Source: Crambe crambe
Lineage: Eukaryota; Porifera; Demospongiae; Poecilosclerida; Crambeidae
Assembly: GCA_963924555.1 (NCBI GenBank)
Contig: OZ004595.1
Coordinates: forward strand, 5,016,599-5,080,598
Direction of reading: 5' to 3'
DNA length: 64,000 nucleotides
Program-made: the position numbers and the translations under genes
Notes under the pieces: generated by a model
Database searches by the model: none
Seen by the model: the letters and a program-made list of their open reading frames with translations, nothing else
What the model was told of the DNA's origin: nothing
In this document: positions 27,701-39,627 of the stretch, one piece after another
Position numbering within the stretch: the first letter of the stretch is position 1
How the letters are laid out: each line of letters opens with the position of its first letter

Positions 27701-30700
27701 ATCACTTCAGTCCGAGATCAAGTCACTGCATGATAAATTAGCTCAAATGAAAGTGGAAATGGAAGCCAAGGTGAGATGGCTAGCTAGATCATGGTGATCT
27801 TGGACCTAATAAGTTCTCATATATTTACAGGAGAATCAGGCCGTGGCTAGCCAACAAAAAATAGGTTCAGAAAAGGACTTCCAATTGCTGAAGAAGGACA
27901 GAGAGATTGAAAATAAAAAGAGAGAGATTGAAACTCTTCAATCAAAGTTAAAAGTAAATGCATGAGATGATAATCTGTATCAGTCAGTAGCAACAACATT
28001 ATTATTGCTTGCCGCAGGCTGTGAGCAAAGAAGCAGATCTTAATAAAGCTATGCTAACTTCTAAACTCAAAGCCACTAATGAAGGTACAGTTATTAGTGC
28101 GATAGCAGTTTTTTTAAGCTCTAGGTTCAATCCATGCCTATACTGTGGTATGTATACACTCTAATAGCTACACTGGAAGAAATGGGAGCCTTGCAGGACA
28201 GGCTCGATAGTGAGAAGGAGAAGAGCTTGGCTTTGGAGTCTGAGCTGGAATCAAAAGATACTGCACTCAGAGAAGCACTCCAGAGTAAGGAAGCTCTTCA
28301 GGCCGAAAAGGTAGGAACCAAATCCTCGGCACCCCAATCACAATTGTACGTGAAGGGAAAGTTTTTCGTGGCTTAATTGTCCCTCAGTTAGCCTTTCGAA
28401 CCATAGAATCCCTTAAAATATCTCACAGGTTAAAATTCCCCCTTGACCCCCATGTTAAAACTCCCCCCTTTACCCCCAGGTCAGTGTAGAGGCCACTCTA
28501 GATGCCTTCCAAAAAGAAAACCATGCTTCACAGCTTCACTTCACCACCTGCAAGACTGCACTAGATGAAGAAAAGTCAACTCTCATAAAAGAAGTTGACT
28601 CTCAAAAGAAGCTGCTTCAACTGACCCAAGCAGAGTGTGATGCAGAAAAGGTACATAGCTAGCTGACTTTGAATAATGCCAAAGAAAGTGGTTGGTTGGA
28701 GAAAGTGGCTGGTTGTAGTGGTTGCTGCATTACACAGTATCTGTCCTATAGTGGGGCAGCTGCAATATTAGTAGCAAGTGATAGGTAGTTTTTGATTTCA
28801 AATTCTTATCATCATAATTATAGGCTGATTTGCAGGCTCAAGTAGCCGCACTGAAATCCAAGAAAGTCTCTCTTGAACAGCAGTTACAGACCACAAAGTC
28901 TCTCTTTGAGTCTGAGAAATCTCAACACAGAACACTCAAGGAGGACATGCAGTCAAAAATGTTGCAGCTGTTGGCAGCACAACAGGAGCTGGACGACCTG
29001 AAGGAGCAGCTTGCATCTGTGACTAAGAGGGCTGATGAGAGTAAAAATCAAGTCAAGGTTTTCTCGAGTAGCTGGAACGAAGCAAAGAAAAAAATAGCCG
29101 ATAAAGAGAAGGTTTGATGGCATATTATGGCAGGAAAATTAAATTTTGGCAGTTTAGAGAACTCCTCTTAATCTGAACTCCTAAAATGACGCCACCCCAA
29201 TAATTAATAAGGTCACCCCATTGTATGCTTTCCAATACTATACCCCTGAAAATGAGGTTACCCCTCTAATCAGGACACTTTGTTGGGCCCCAAAGGTAGA
29301 GGGAGTCTACTGTTTACAAAAACAACTCCTTACTGTGTATGTATGCATTATTGCAGAATGTATGCTAAATTACGGCAGGAAAATTTCATAGAGGAAAATT
29401 TGGCAGTTTATTAATTATAGAGAACCCTTACTGTGTATGCATTATGTGATTATGTATCAACGATGTAGGAGTGTGAACTTGCTCAAGCAGAGAAGGCTGA
29501 AATGGCTACTAGAGTGGAAGAGATGGAGCATACTTTACATACCAATGAAAAAGTAAATCTGCCCCTAGAATAACAGCTATACTATACCCAAAGTAGCTAT
29601 GTTGGATTCCAAAATCAGCATTAACACATGCACTCATTGCACAACAAAAATAATACTTTAGAAACAACAGGACCTTAAAGACAAACTTTCTAAAGCAGTC
29701 CTAACTTCTGGTGAGAATGAGATAAAACTTCAAGAAAAGGAAAAAGAGCTGCTTGAAGTTGTGTCTCGACTTGAGAAAGTGGAAAGTTTGTTGTTAGAAG
29801 CCCGGGAAACACTAGAGAAAGCACAAACTCGAATTTCTGAACTTGAAAGAGAAAATGAAGCAGCTGAATTCAAAGTATGTTGTATGGTGCTATGTATTAA
29901 GTATTGCAGTTTTTATTTTCAGTTACTCATAATATGATCATGAATCCTACAGAGTCATGAAGAAATCAGAGAACTGACAGAGCAGAACAATACTTTGCAG
30001 AGAAAAATCAAGAAGCTGGAGATTGAAAGTGCAAAAGTAAACATAGCCAGCTACATTTGATTGCAGCAACCATTATTATCTTTATTCTACATAGCTGGCC
30101 TCGACATCAAGGCGATATGAGTCGAAACTAGCTAAGAAATTGAAAGAGGTGAAGGAATTACAAGAAGGAAAAGAGAAGGCTGACATTATGGTAAGCTTAT
30201 AGAGTTGGTGAATACAAACTGCATTAATTGATTTAGCTACACAAATACTGTATGAAAAATTAATAGGAGATATATAACAGAACTACAATGCTGAAAACTT
30301 CTTGTTGGGTAGTATAGTCAAATCTAGCTGTACATGTACATGAGTAAAATCTTTTATATACATGCCTTTATGATCACCTGATGATCACCTGATGATCACC
30401 TGACGATTGTATAATACAGATACGTAGTATGCAGTTGGAAGTGCCTATACTCAGGGATAAAGTGGTCCAGTTGGAAAAGAAAGCTACAGCTGAAGAAGAG
30501 ATAGCCTTACTCCGCGAACAGTTCAACCAGGAAAAAATTGAGAAGCTATTGAAGGCACAAGAAGTCTCAGCCTTGCAGGAGAGGGTGGCTGCTTTGGAAG
30601 AGACTCAGTCTGAACTGGAGGCCATGATAAGAGAGAAACAGGATGCACTCCATCAGAGTGAAAGATTAATCAAAGAGCAAAGTAATGAAGTCCAGAAGGC

Positions 30701-31051
30701 TATGGATAAGGTCAGTAGTTTATGATACCCAGAAACCCTTCCACACTGTGTGTTATAGGATATGCATAATCCTGAACTGTGATGTATATAATACTGCAGT
30801 TGAACGTCATGATAAATGAAAAGGAGACCTTGGAGGACGAAAAGAGATCGCTCCAGGAAAATGTCAGTCGCTACAAATCTATTGTTATCCAGCTCAGAGG
30901 GAAAGTGGAGAGGTACAAGATGAAGTACAAAGGTGCAAGGATGCACTCAAGAGATAGACTTGCTTCATCCATGTAAGTAGTCGTAGTTATTTCATCCCAT
31001 GGATTCTTGATAATTTACTATCTGCAAAAAATTTGAAAGGACATTGTGTGT

Positions 31052-31131
<80 letters not shown>

Positions 31132-31995
31132 GTGAGTGAGAAGACTAAAAAACAAAACAAAAAAATTATACCAGTGTGCTAGTTCCTGTATCAAGCTGAT
31201 GGTCTCTAAGACTCCATTCCTTCTTCCTTTTTTTTTTTTTTTTTCTCTCCACCTTATATGCATGTACAATGTTAACTCTCTGTGTTTGACCAAAATTATT
31301 AGGAGTGAGTTTTCACGAGAAAGGTGTAATTTGGAGTCCAGTATCGGGAGTGTAAAGGATGAACTACGGACTACCAAGGCTCGACTGGACTGTGAGTCAA
31401 AGTGGAAGGACACAGCCGAAAATATCCATAGAAAACTGTTGGAAGAGAAGTCAGAATTAACAGCCAAGTCAGTGTCTAATGTTAACCACTTAGAATTGAT
31501 GTTAACCCCCCACATAACTTTAACCCCTAATAATTATGAAACATTTTTTACCCCACCAAAATTTCCCTTTGTAAATATACGAGAATGATTCCACTTCGAC
31601 TCTTTATTGTCACTCCTTCAGTTTTTATGAAGTATATACATGTAGCTACTTGGTGGTTGTTATATATTGACAGGCTGGTAGCCATTGAAGAGCGGTTTCA
31701 TGAAAGAGGTCGGCAGATGACAGAATTGGAGATAAGAACCAGTAGACTGCAGCAAGAGAATACCATGCTTGACGGGAAGAATAAGAGACTCTTGAATCAT
31801 CACATACAGCTGAGCACCCTCACACCTTCACCCCACGACCTTTCTCCTACCCAACAGGCAAGATTAACTTTGTTTATACTTGCATGGTGAATTGGTGAAT
31901 CAAACCAATTAGGCAGCTTGTTTCTTACCCACTGTACGTAAATACTGTAGATACCCTAACTCACTTTTGTGTGATAGCTAGCTGGATAAAGACCA

Positions 31996-32028
<33 letters not shown>

Positions 32029-32358
32029 TAAACTGAAAGAGACCTGCATAGTGGTTTTACATTTCACTACAAGTACGTAACATACTAGCAATGTAGCCAT
32101 TTCTTCTTTCAGTTGAATGATTCCTTGATGAGCTCTGGAGGATTACAGTCACTCTTCGCATCTTCTCCAAACAGATTCAGCAACCCCACTCCCCCACCCA
32201 CCATCCAGCAGCACCACCATCACCTCCTCAGTCCATCACCAGCCACTAACAAATTCACAACTCCCACCTCACCTCATCACATCAAACACTCCTCCCCCAT
32301 CACACCATCCACCAATAGTTCCACAGCTCAAACAACCCTTGAATCCCCCAAAGAATAG
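24703..32358 (+). CDS. Long coiled-coil protein, 22 exons, 1383 aa, family not assigned
   Basis: Exons 24703-24711, 24766-25323, 25382-25513, 25570-25604, 25816-26566, 26619-26711, 27029-27154, 27651-27770, 27831-27953, 28018-28084, 28168-28310, 28480-28650, 28824-29111, 29469-29552, 29662-29874, 29953-30036, 30095-30190, 30420-30710, 30800-30972, 31303-31467, 31674-31857, 32113-32358 total 4152 nt with consistent phase. The first coding exon is just ATG TCT AAA. The N-terminus (MSKSQDAALLHDIRTSF..., then WSMESDKKLIHLWKKV) precedes almost 1200 residues of Glu/Lys/Gln/Leu heptads with no transmembrane segment, typical of golgin, centrosomal or cilia-associated coiled coils. The last 80 residues switch to Ser/Pro/His/Thr-rich disorder. 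The penultimate intron uses a GC donor (CAG|GCAAGA at 31858). I do not recognise the orthologue. Confidence 0.88.
31045..31128. repeat. Compound (TG)n(AG)n microsatellite
   Basis: A TG run (about 31045-31090) switches directly to an AG run (31091-31128) in the intron before exon 31303-31467 of the coiled-coil gene. Confidence 0.9.
31998..32025. repeat. 28-base C tract
   Basis: An uninterrupted C run in the GC-AG intron of the coiled-coil gene, about 88 bases before the last 3' splice site. Confidence 0.9.
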
Positions 32359-33584
32359 ATAACTATGCAGCTGAAGTTATATTTAGCTAGACACTTATTA
32401 TTGTGTGTAGCTAGCTTTATAGAACTGGAACCAGTTTTATTGCTATTCTGGATAGATATTAAAAATCAGCTCTCACAAAGGCTATTCATGCTACAAATCT
32501 AAAGACTGGATTTTTGTTTTTAAGGCAGCAAAAGCTTAGCTATTTTTTGAGTTAAGAGTTCAAAATTTGCAGTGTGTCCCCATACTCTACCATTACACCA
32601 ACTTTGAACATCTTTATCCAGATTTAGCATCAATTTACTTTTTTAAAGGCCCAAAAGTTTTTAAGCTTGTATTTCCACAGATATGTGAGTTAAGAACTCA
32701 AACTTGTTATTTGAGTAGAAAAGAGTTCACTTTTATTAGTAAAACACTGTAAATCTTAATGGTTTTTTAGGTTGACTTTATGTTACTGCAAGTATAAAAA
32801 GGGGTGCAGCCATACCTCTCAAGATCATATTATGATGAATATGAAGATCAAATGATGCCTTTTGAACTCTTTAGCAGGAAAAGTAGATTTTGGAATGAAC
32901 AAAAACCCAGTCTTTAGATTTGTAGCTAGCACTGTATTTAAGAAGTACCCATACCCTCCAGATCATGTTATCATAAAATAAAATCTTCAAAAGTCAATGT
33001 TCATAGCTATTCAAAAAATAATATGTATACAAAGGTAATGAGCAAAAAACCTGATAGTGTATCACAAAAATATGAGCAAAAATCTTGATAGCACGCAAAA
33101 TTTTTGATACATATCTAACACACACCAAAATGTAAGCTGATAACACACATAAAAGATAATCCAGATAGCTACCACACATGAGAGGAACAGATCAACTAGC
33201 TAAGGCCACATCAAATTAATTACTTGTTTATCATCCTAATTTCTTCAAAAATTAGGAGAGGGGGGAGGGTTTTATTTTTATTTTTTATTGGTTTCCATGG
33301 CAATTATTTAAAACGCTATTATGAAAACATACAAAAAGCTGAAGTTCCACAAAAAAAAAAGCTAAGTTAAAAGTAGTAGCTGCACACTTTATTTGAAGAA
33401 TAACAAACACCATAATTTAATAGTTGCCAAAACTGAAATTAATGCCTAAATTTCAAATAAAGTACACCATGCACATGCTCAGTAGAAATAAAATTAAAAG
33501 TCCAGAAGAGCAAAAATTAGGAGAGGGAGGAGATGATAAACAAGTAATTAAGTTGATGTGGCCTAAATAACTGTTGGCAGTTAG
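32359..33584. other. Intergenic region between the coiled-coil gene and the receptor array
   Basis: AT-rich sequence with no gene I can support. It contains the 360-bp inverted-repeat element at 33204-33563 immediately before the 3' end of array member A1. The two flanking genes are convergent here. Confidence 0.5.
33204..33563. mobile_element. 360-bp MITE with about 29-bp inverted ends and TAA target duplication
   Basis: The left end GGCCACATCAAATTAATTAC... and the right end pair over about 29 bases with one mismatch, through ...CTTGTTTATCAT. Both flanks read TAA (33201-33203 and 33564-33566). A second inner pair (ATTTGAAGAATAAC / AAATTTCAAATAAAG) suggests nested structure. A 3-bp TAA duplication fits a PIF/Harbinger-type parent. 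There is no coding capacity. It ends 22 bp from the stop codon of array member A1. Confidence 0.8.
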
Positions 33585-35324
33585 TTATTTGAGAAGAGAA
33601 GAGCATTCATTAATTCGATCATCGTTTAAGTAAAGTGAAGGTTTCTCTCTTTTCTTTATCAACCTAAGAAATTTCTTCTTTGCCTCCTGGTATGGTAAGC
33701 CAATCTTCAAGAGTGATAAAACTCGATGAACCAGTAGACATAACCCATACAGAGGCAGTATGCCCAGAATTGGAGTGAATGTCATTCGTAATAACTTATG
33801 ATAGACTGCAACAAATTTTGGAGCTACATATCGACTTTCAATTATCAATAAACCAGTAGCATATATAGCAATGGCCATGAGAAATATAACAGTGTCAATG
33901 GTATTTTGTATTTGATGTTTGTAAGGCCTACAAATGGCCACCAGAAGTAGTGCAATCATCATCAAGTACATTGCCAATGAAAAGTATATGGGATTCTTTG
34001 TCAGTGAGTATAACATCAGATTAATACATCTGAGGAATAGATAAAAGCCAGCGAAATACCTACAGTCCCTTGGTGTTTCTTTGTAACATCCTTGGAATAT
34101 GTCCATGAAGACATGAAGAGTCCGATACTGATATTTAGTGTAATTGAGGCACTTTTGAAAGCAGCGAGAAGGGTACACACAAAGAAGAACCAGTGGAAGG
34201 AAGTTGAAGGTCAAGAACATGAAAATGGCCAATGCAGCGTAAGGAATGTGTTCCTTACTGAAAGGAGTCATGGAGCCATTGATAAATAAAAACTTTACTC
34301 TTGCTTTATTACCAGACTCATCATAATAAGCATTACTAAGTGTCAGTATATCAAATGAAACATTCATTATCTTCACATAGGACAGGATGAAAAATGTGGC
34401 AAAAGCATTCACCAGTGACTCTCTGATATTCCACTTTCTCCTGAATGTGGAGCAGCATCTGTACACTGGCAACCACAGTCTAGAAAAGACTATGTAATGG
34501 TCGTACAGTCGAACTAGACAATACGTGATTGATATCAACACTAGAGGATATACTGCAATCACATAGTCCAGAGAAATGGTTTGGAGGATAGACATGTCAG
34601 GATGTAAGCAAAATGGACGGTAAAAGTTACGAAAAAAGTCAAGGTTCCAAACAGCATAGAGTGATACCATGAACTTAAATGAAAATATTCTGGGCTGATA
34701 TGCATTAATGAATCGAAGAATTCCTGGGGCAGCAAACATTTGACTAATAGCAATATACACGACCATAGGACCAGAAGTAACTGATGCTCTCAGTACAATC
34801 ATTAGTATGTAAAATGCAGTCAGTGGTAGATATGCTACAGCAATATACTTCAACCAGTTATACTTGTAGTCCTTACACTCCACACAAGCTAAGTCATACG
34901 AGTACACAGATGGAGCATGTTCTGCTATACACTCACCACACATTAGACCAGCCCTGTTAAAAGATCCACACACCTCTTCATTCAGTTCCGATACATTTTT
35001 AGCATATATGTGATGGTACTCTTGAAAGTGATAGTATGAACATGCATAGAGACAATAGCTTACAAATGTTCCATTTAACTTCTCACTATAAGTCATGCAG
35101 TAACAAGCCTTCACAGACACTTCAAGAGTTTTACTGTTGCACTCTATGATTCCATCAAGATCATCCCCGCACTCACAGTTATTAGATGTCTCATTCAGTA
35201 TGGTCCATGGAAGACAGTCCATGCCTTTTAATGTCCCACATTGAGTAATCATATATGTAGCACATATGCTCAATGCCAAGAGGGCCTTGTGAAACATTCT
35301 TAATGGCACTCTTTCCTCGATCAT
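33585..35324 (-). CDS. Array member A1: Cys-rich multi-pass membrane protein, 579 aa
   Basis: Single-exon frame with a signal peptide, probably from the second Met (MFHKALLALSICATY...), then a Cys-rich ectodomain of about 130 residues with spaced Cys pairs (CECGDDLDG, CYCMTYSEKLNGTF, LMCGECIAEHAPSVYSYDL, ACVEC) and several N-glycosylation sites. About nine or ten hydrophobic helices follow, including WLKYIAVAYLPLTAFYILMI, a loop with FRRKWNIRESLVNAF before SYVKIMNVSFDIL, and LHVFMDIFQGCYKETPRDCR before another helix pair. The short tail ends INECSSLLK, a variant of the family's ECSPLI ending. I recall similar proteins as abundant in sponges and cnidarians without assigned function; receptor or channel is a guess. 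It is the most diverged open A copy (ALRASVTSGP, INAYQPRIFSFKFM). Confidence 0.85.
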   Translation of the reverse strand: MIEERVPLRMFHKALLALSICATYMITQCGTLKGMDCLPWTILNETSNNCECGDDLDGIIECNSKTLEVSVKACYCMTYSEKLNGTFVSYCLYACSYYHFQEYHHIYAKNVSELNEEVCGSFNRAGLMCGECIAEHAPSVYSYDLACVECKDYKYNWLKYIAVAYLPLTAFYILMIVLRASVTSGPMVVYIAISQMFAAPGILRFINAYQPRIFSFKFMVSLYAVWNLDFFRNFYRPFCLHPDMSILQTISLDYVIAVYPLVLISITYCLVRLYDHYIVFSRLWLPVYRCCSTFRRKWNIRESLVNAFATFFILSYVKIMNVSFDILTLSNAYYDESGNKARVKFLFINGSMTPFSKEHIPYAALAIFMFLTFNFLPLVLLCVYPSRCFQKCLNYTKYQYRTLHVFMDIFQGCYKETPRDCRYFAGFYLFLRCINLMLYSLTKNPIYFSLAMYLMMIALLLVAICRPYKHQIQNTIDTVIFLMAIAIYATGLLIIESRYVAPKFVAVYHKLLRMTFTPILGILPLYGLCLLVHRVLSLLKIGLPYQEAKKKFLRLIKKREKPSLYLNDDRINECSSLLK

Positions 35325-37622
35325 ACAGTGCTAAAAATGAGCACAGTCCATACTTTCTTTCAACTGTTAATTGGCTATGTACTTTCTGTGATACCCTGTG
35401 AAAATTGGACACCTTTTCTAAAATTTGTAGCTGAAAGTGAAACCATTTTAGGGCAGTCAGTTCCATTAATAAATAATCATAAGCTTCAGTTAATGACTGC
35501 CTACTACGTATCTGTTGATGAAACTGTCTATAGTTCATCTGATAAACGTCACCTGCTTCTCAAAATATCATCCTCGTATATGAGTTGCTGCAGTTATGTT
35601 TAAGCTCTAGCTAAATATTGTCTTTTTGGGATCATAGCTAATGGACTAATGTTATAATAATACTTGGCTAGCTACTAAATTTTAATGATCCCAAAAGACA
35701 TACTGTTTATAACTAAAACATAACTAGTGAATGAATAGATAATATGTATTATTCTATTATTGTAACAGTTAATACTGGCTAGCTAGTATTGAAAACCTAT
35801 CGAATTCCTCACTGAGTGTGTGCAGCCATTTGTGTGTTGGGCAGGGGAGAGGGCCCACTCTATGGGGAGAAAGAATTATCCCCCTCGAGCATAATAGCTA
35901 CATGGTATAGCTACCGGACGAAAGATTAGATTGGCCAGGCCCAAATTTGAAAGTATTTTTTACTCAAGGAATTTAATATTTATATAATCGCTTAAATTCA
36001 TGATATTTTATATGAAATCAAAGTTGACATGTTGGAGGTGCACACACTGGCATGATGAAGTGAGCAGACTACATAGCTACAGCCATGTAGGATGAGCATG
36101 TATACTGAGGAATGGCTGGACCATCTGACCAGGATAGATAGTTAGCTGAACTTGAAGAACTAGCTTAGCTATGGGAGCCTGAGATCAAAATTCACACTGA
36201 CAGGTTGGAGGCACTGGCATGGTGAAGTGACAGAGCTAAGTACTGACTATGTGTAGGATGAGAATCTGTACTGAGGAATGACTGAAACACCATCTGACCA
36301 GAAGAAATAGCTAGCTAAAATCTCAAAGTTGAACAGCTCTAGCTAGCGCGCACCTACGCGGCCCCGCCCCTTAAAATGGCGAAGAAAGATTAGCTAGTGT
36401 TGGATATCACTGAATTGTGAAATAGAACTGTAGTGAAAACTAATAGCAAAAGATCAGCCTCTAGGTGCCGCTCTATCTGATCGCCATATTATAATTGTGA
36501 CAACTATAGCCAGTTAGTCAGTACGCCGATCTGATTATTATTAGCTATGTTGAAAACTAGATCAAAAGTCAATTTTTGAAATCGTTTTTTGTTAATGTTA
36601 TAGAATGAATTTTAGATTATTATACATTGTCCTGTCTTCTGTGTAGATGTAGGGATAGGGCCATGACTTGTGAGAACCTGTAGAGTAAGGGTAGAAGAGA
36701 AAGAAGAGTTTTTAGTTTATACAGTCTTAATGACCTTTGACCTGCCATCCCTACTTAGAGAGTGCTACCGCACTCTCTGATAATTCAACTTTCTTGGATC
36801 ACTGGAAACCTCCTGAAACACCTTCATCCTTGTACACTAGTAGCATCATTTGCTGCTGAGGCCTATTCAGGCTTGAGACCCTGTGATGAAGTGCCAGATG
36901 ATCAAGAAATTTCAGATCCTAATTAATTTCCCACTCACAGCTAGTTTAGCTAACAGTCCATTTTGACATCTTTACAGTTATAAGTAACACATGCCTGGTC
37001 ATAGCTAATCATGAAATCACAGTTAGTAGTTACACACTGTTTACATAAACTGTGATCTTAAACCAAAAGATGGATGTATTGCTCACAGAAATAGTGGATT
37101 TCTTTCCTATTAGCTAATACCACTTTATCATAGCCTTATATAATTATGATTATCTATCTGATTTTCTCCTGGCCTACATGATTATTACCCATAAGTATAG
37201 CCTCAAAGAGTAAAACCAGTTGTCAAAAAAATGTGATAGCTGAATAGCTATATAGAATGTGAACCATGTGACCTGAGAAGTGATAGAAGAGGAAGTGAAA
37301 CCAAGTGGAGATCAGATCATTGTCAAGGTAATTGGTAGGGATATTGTCAATGTGATGAATTAGGTATCCTGTAGTCATGGGAACAATGTCAAAATTCTCA
37401 GCCAGTATTAGTGATGATCCTTTACCAGTAGCTACATACGCTAATTTATATGTCCACCGCTTATGAGCTTATGACGATAGCATAATAGGAATCCACGAGT
37501 TAATCCAGCATCACATGAAACATAATAATGACATCATAAATCATAAATGATATACATGATATGACCGCAAACTACACACTAGCAACTTTTGTGAATCAAA
37601 TTAAATCCATGAATGATTAGTA
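35325..37622. other. Intergenic region A1-A2
   Basis: No gene is supported. It holds the diverged direct repeat at 36016-36330 and a short perfect hairpin AGAGAGTG-CTACCG-CACTCTCT at 36757-36778. A stretch from about 36780 to 37620 recurs, with gaps, downstream of A4 (43362-43738) and A5 (about 46835-47575), so it belongs to the duplicated unit. Confidence 0.5.
36016..36330. repeat. Diverged tandem duplication, unit about 166 bp
   Basis: Two copies share ATCAAA(G/A)TT..AC..GTTGGAGG..CACTGGCAT(G)(A/G)TGAAGTGA, then TGTAGGATGAG and TGTA(T)ACTGAGGAATG(A/G)CTG. They start near 36016 and 36182. An inverted relative of one end (CTCCAACCTGTGAACTTTGATTTCAG) occurs at about 55424-55449, so this is a dispersed repeat, not a purely local duplication. 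Confidence 0.6.
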
Positions 37623-39404
37623 CTATTCCTCTCCATTTGATATCAGAGGAGAACATTCATTACGATCATCATATGGAGGAAATGAATCGTCTAAAGTTAT
37701 TCCTTTCTTCTTTATAAATGAAAGTAATTTCCCTTTTGTCTTTGGACATCCACAATCAGGCATACCAATCTTTAAAAGTGACACAATTCGATAAATCAAT
37801 AAACATAGCCCATACAGAGGAAGTATGGCCATTACTGGAGTAAGAATTATCTGTATCACTGTCTTATATTCTATAGCAGATCTTGGTGCAATGTATTGTA
37901 CTTCTACCATTAGTGAACCAGTAACACATATAGTGATTGCTATGAGGAATATAATGATGTCAATAGTATTACGTTTAAGTTGCTTGTAGGGCTTAAAAAT
38001 GGCCACCAGAAGTAATGCAATCATGACCACATATGCAGCCAATGAAAGGAATGTGAGATTCTTTGACACTGAGTACATTATCAAATTGATGCATCTGAGA
38101 AATAGGTAAAAACCAGCAAAATATCTGCAGTCCCTTGGTGTTTCCTTGTAACATCCTTGGAATGTGTCCATGAAGACATGAAGAGTCCGATACTGACATT
38201 TAGTGCAATTGAGGCACTTTTGAAAGCAGCGAGAAGGGTACACACAAATAAGAACCAGTGGAAGGAAGTTGAAGATAAATAACATCACAATAGCAATGAT
38301 AGCATAAGGAGTGTGTTCTTTACTGAAGGGGATCATAGAGCCATTGATAAATAAGTGAAATCCACAAGTTTTATCACCATGTTCATTATAATAAGGAGAG
38401 CTCAACATCAGTATATCAAATGAAACATTCATTATCTTCACATAGGACAGAATGAAAAATGTGGCAAAAGCATTCACAAGTGATTCTCTGATATTCCACT
38501 TTCTCCTGAATGTGGAGCAGCATCTGTACACTGGCAACCACAGTTTGGAAAAGACTATGTAATGGTCGTGCAGTCGAACTAGACAATACGTGATTGATAT
38601 CAACACTAAAGGATACACTGCAATCACATAGTCTAGAGAAATGGTTAGAAGGATAGACATGTCAGGATGCAAGCAAAATGGCTCATATCCACCACGCCAG
38701 AAGTCAAGATTCCATACAGCATAAAATGACATTGCTAGCTGTGACCGAACATCTCTATACTTAAAATGGTGTGCATTGATCATTAATCGAAGTATTCCTG
38801 GGGCAGCAACCATTTGGCTAACAGCAATATACACGACCATAGGACCAGAATTAACTGATACTCTCAGTACAATCATTAGTATGTAAAATGCAGTCAGTGG
38901 TAGATATGCTACAGCAATATACTTCAACCAGTTATACTTGTAGTCCTTACACTCCACACAAGCTAAGTCATATGAGTACACAGATGGAGCATGTTCTGCT
39001 ATACACTCACCACACATTAGACCAGTCCTGTTGAAGGATCCACACACCTCTTCATTCAGTTCAGATGTATTTTTGGTGAATATTTGATGGTATTCATGAA
39101 AATGACTTGTATAAGAGCACTTGTATAAACAATAGCTCACAAATGTTCCATTTAATTTCTCACTATAAGTCATGCAGTAACAAGCCTTCACAGACACTTC
39201 AAGAGTTTTACTGTTGCATTGTACAATCCCATCAAGGTCACTCCCACACTCACAGTCGTTAGATGTCTCATTCAGTATGGTCCATGGAGGACAGTCCATA
39301 TCGTTCAACTTACTCTCATTTCCACATTCTATGATTACAAAATTAGTACTCAGTGCCAGCAGAATTATGGTGAGCAGTTTTTCAGTCATGATTTTAAAGA
39401 ACAC
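37623..39404 (-). CDS. Array member A2: Cys-rich multi-pass membrane protein, 593 aa
   Basis: Intronless frame with signal peptide (MTEKLLTIILLALSTNFVII), Cys-rich ectodomain with the full GECIAEHAPSVYSYDLACVE block around residues 135-155, about nine or ten membrane helices between roughly residues 160 and 550, and tail NECSPLISNGEE. It is nearly identical to A4 and A5 across both coding and flanking DNA. Differences cluster at the first loop after TM2 (INAHHFKYRDVRSQL), the loop after TM5 (YYNEHGDKTCGFHLF) and isolated tail residues. An alternative start five codons upstream (MFFKI) is possible; the second Met sits at the beginning of the hydrophobic signal. Function unknown. Confidence 0.87.
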   Translation of the reverse strand: MFFKIMTEKLLTIILLALSTNFVIIECGNESKLNDMDCPPWTILNETSNDCECGSDLDGIVQCNSKTLEVSVKACYCMTYSEKLNGTFVSYCLYKCSYTSHFHEYHQIFTKNTSELNEEVCGSFNRTGLMCGECIAEHAPSVYSYDLACVECKDYKYNWLKYIAVAYLPLTAFYILMIVLRVSVNSGPMVVYIAVSQMVAAPGILRLMINAHHFKYRDVRSQLAMSFYAVWNLDFWRGGYEPFCLHPDMSILLTISLDYVIAVYPLVLISITYCLVRLHDHYIVFSKLWLPVYRCCSTFRRKWNIRESLVNAFATFFILSYVKIMNVSFDILMLSSPYYNEHGDKTCGFHLFINGSMIPFSKEHTPYAIIAIVMLFIFNFLPLVLICVYPSRCFQKCLNCTKCQYRTLHVFMDTFQGCYKETPRDCRYFAGFYLFLRCINLIMYSVSKNLTFLSLAAYVVMIALLLVAIFKPYKQLKRNTIDIIIFLIAITICVTGSLMVEVQYIAPRSAIEYKTVIQIILTPVMAILPLYGLCLLIYRIVSLLKIGMPDCGCPKTKGKLLSFIKKKGITLDDSFPPYDDRNECSPLISNGEE

Positions 39405-39540
39405 TTGAGTCTAATAAAGTTCTGTATTTCACTCACTATAAATAACTACAGTAGAAGTGAAATTGTAAATAACCTGAACACTTATAGCCACAATAGCTCA
39501 AATAACCTGCATTCTATCTAGACATGTATATAGTATGGGC
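39405..39540 (-). promoter_or_regulatory. Conserved 5' flank of A2 (candidate promoter)
   Basis: This 130-bp stretch directly upstream of the A2 start is almost identical to the flanks of A4 (45512-45650) and A5 (49355-49495). It holds a TATA-like TTATTTATAG on the minus strand at 39437-39446, about 35 bases before the start codon. The conservation may simply reflect recent duplication. Confidence 0.35.
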
Positions 39541-39627
39541 TATTATTGATTACTTAGTTACATGTTTGCATAACTAACGAGGTTTCAAAGGAATCCTGTG
39601 GTTTACTCGCACATCTGCACGAGTATA

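Noticed and set aside
34092..34289. Plus-strand frames of 60-100 codons inside each array gene (also 41240, 45326, 51395, 56437, 63552)
   Set aside because: They recur only because the minus-strand genes are conserved; they are antisense shadows with no independent signals.
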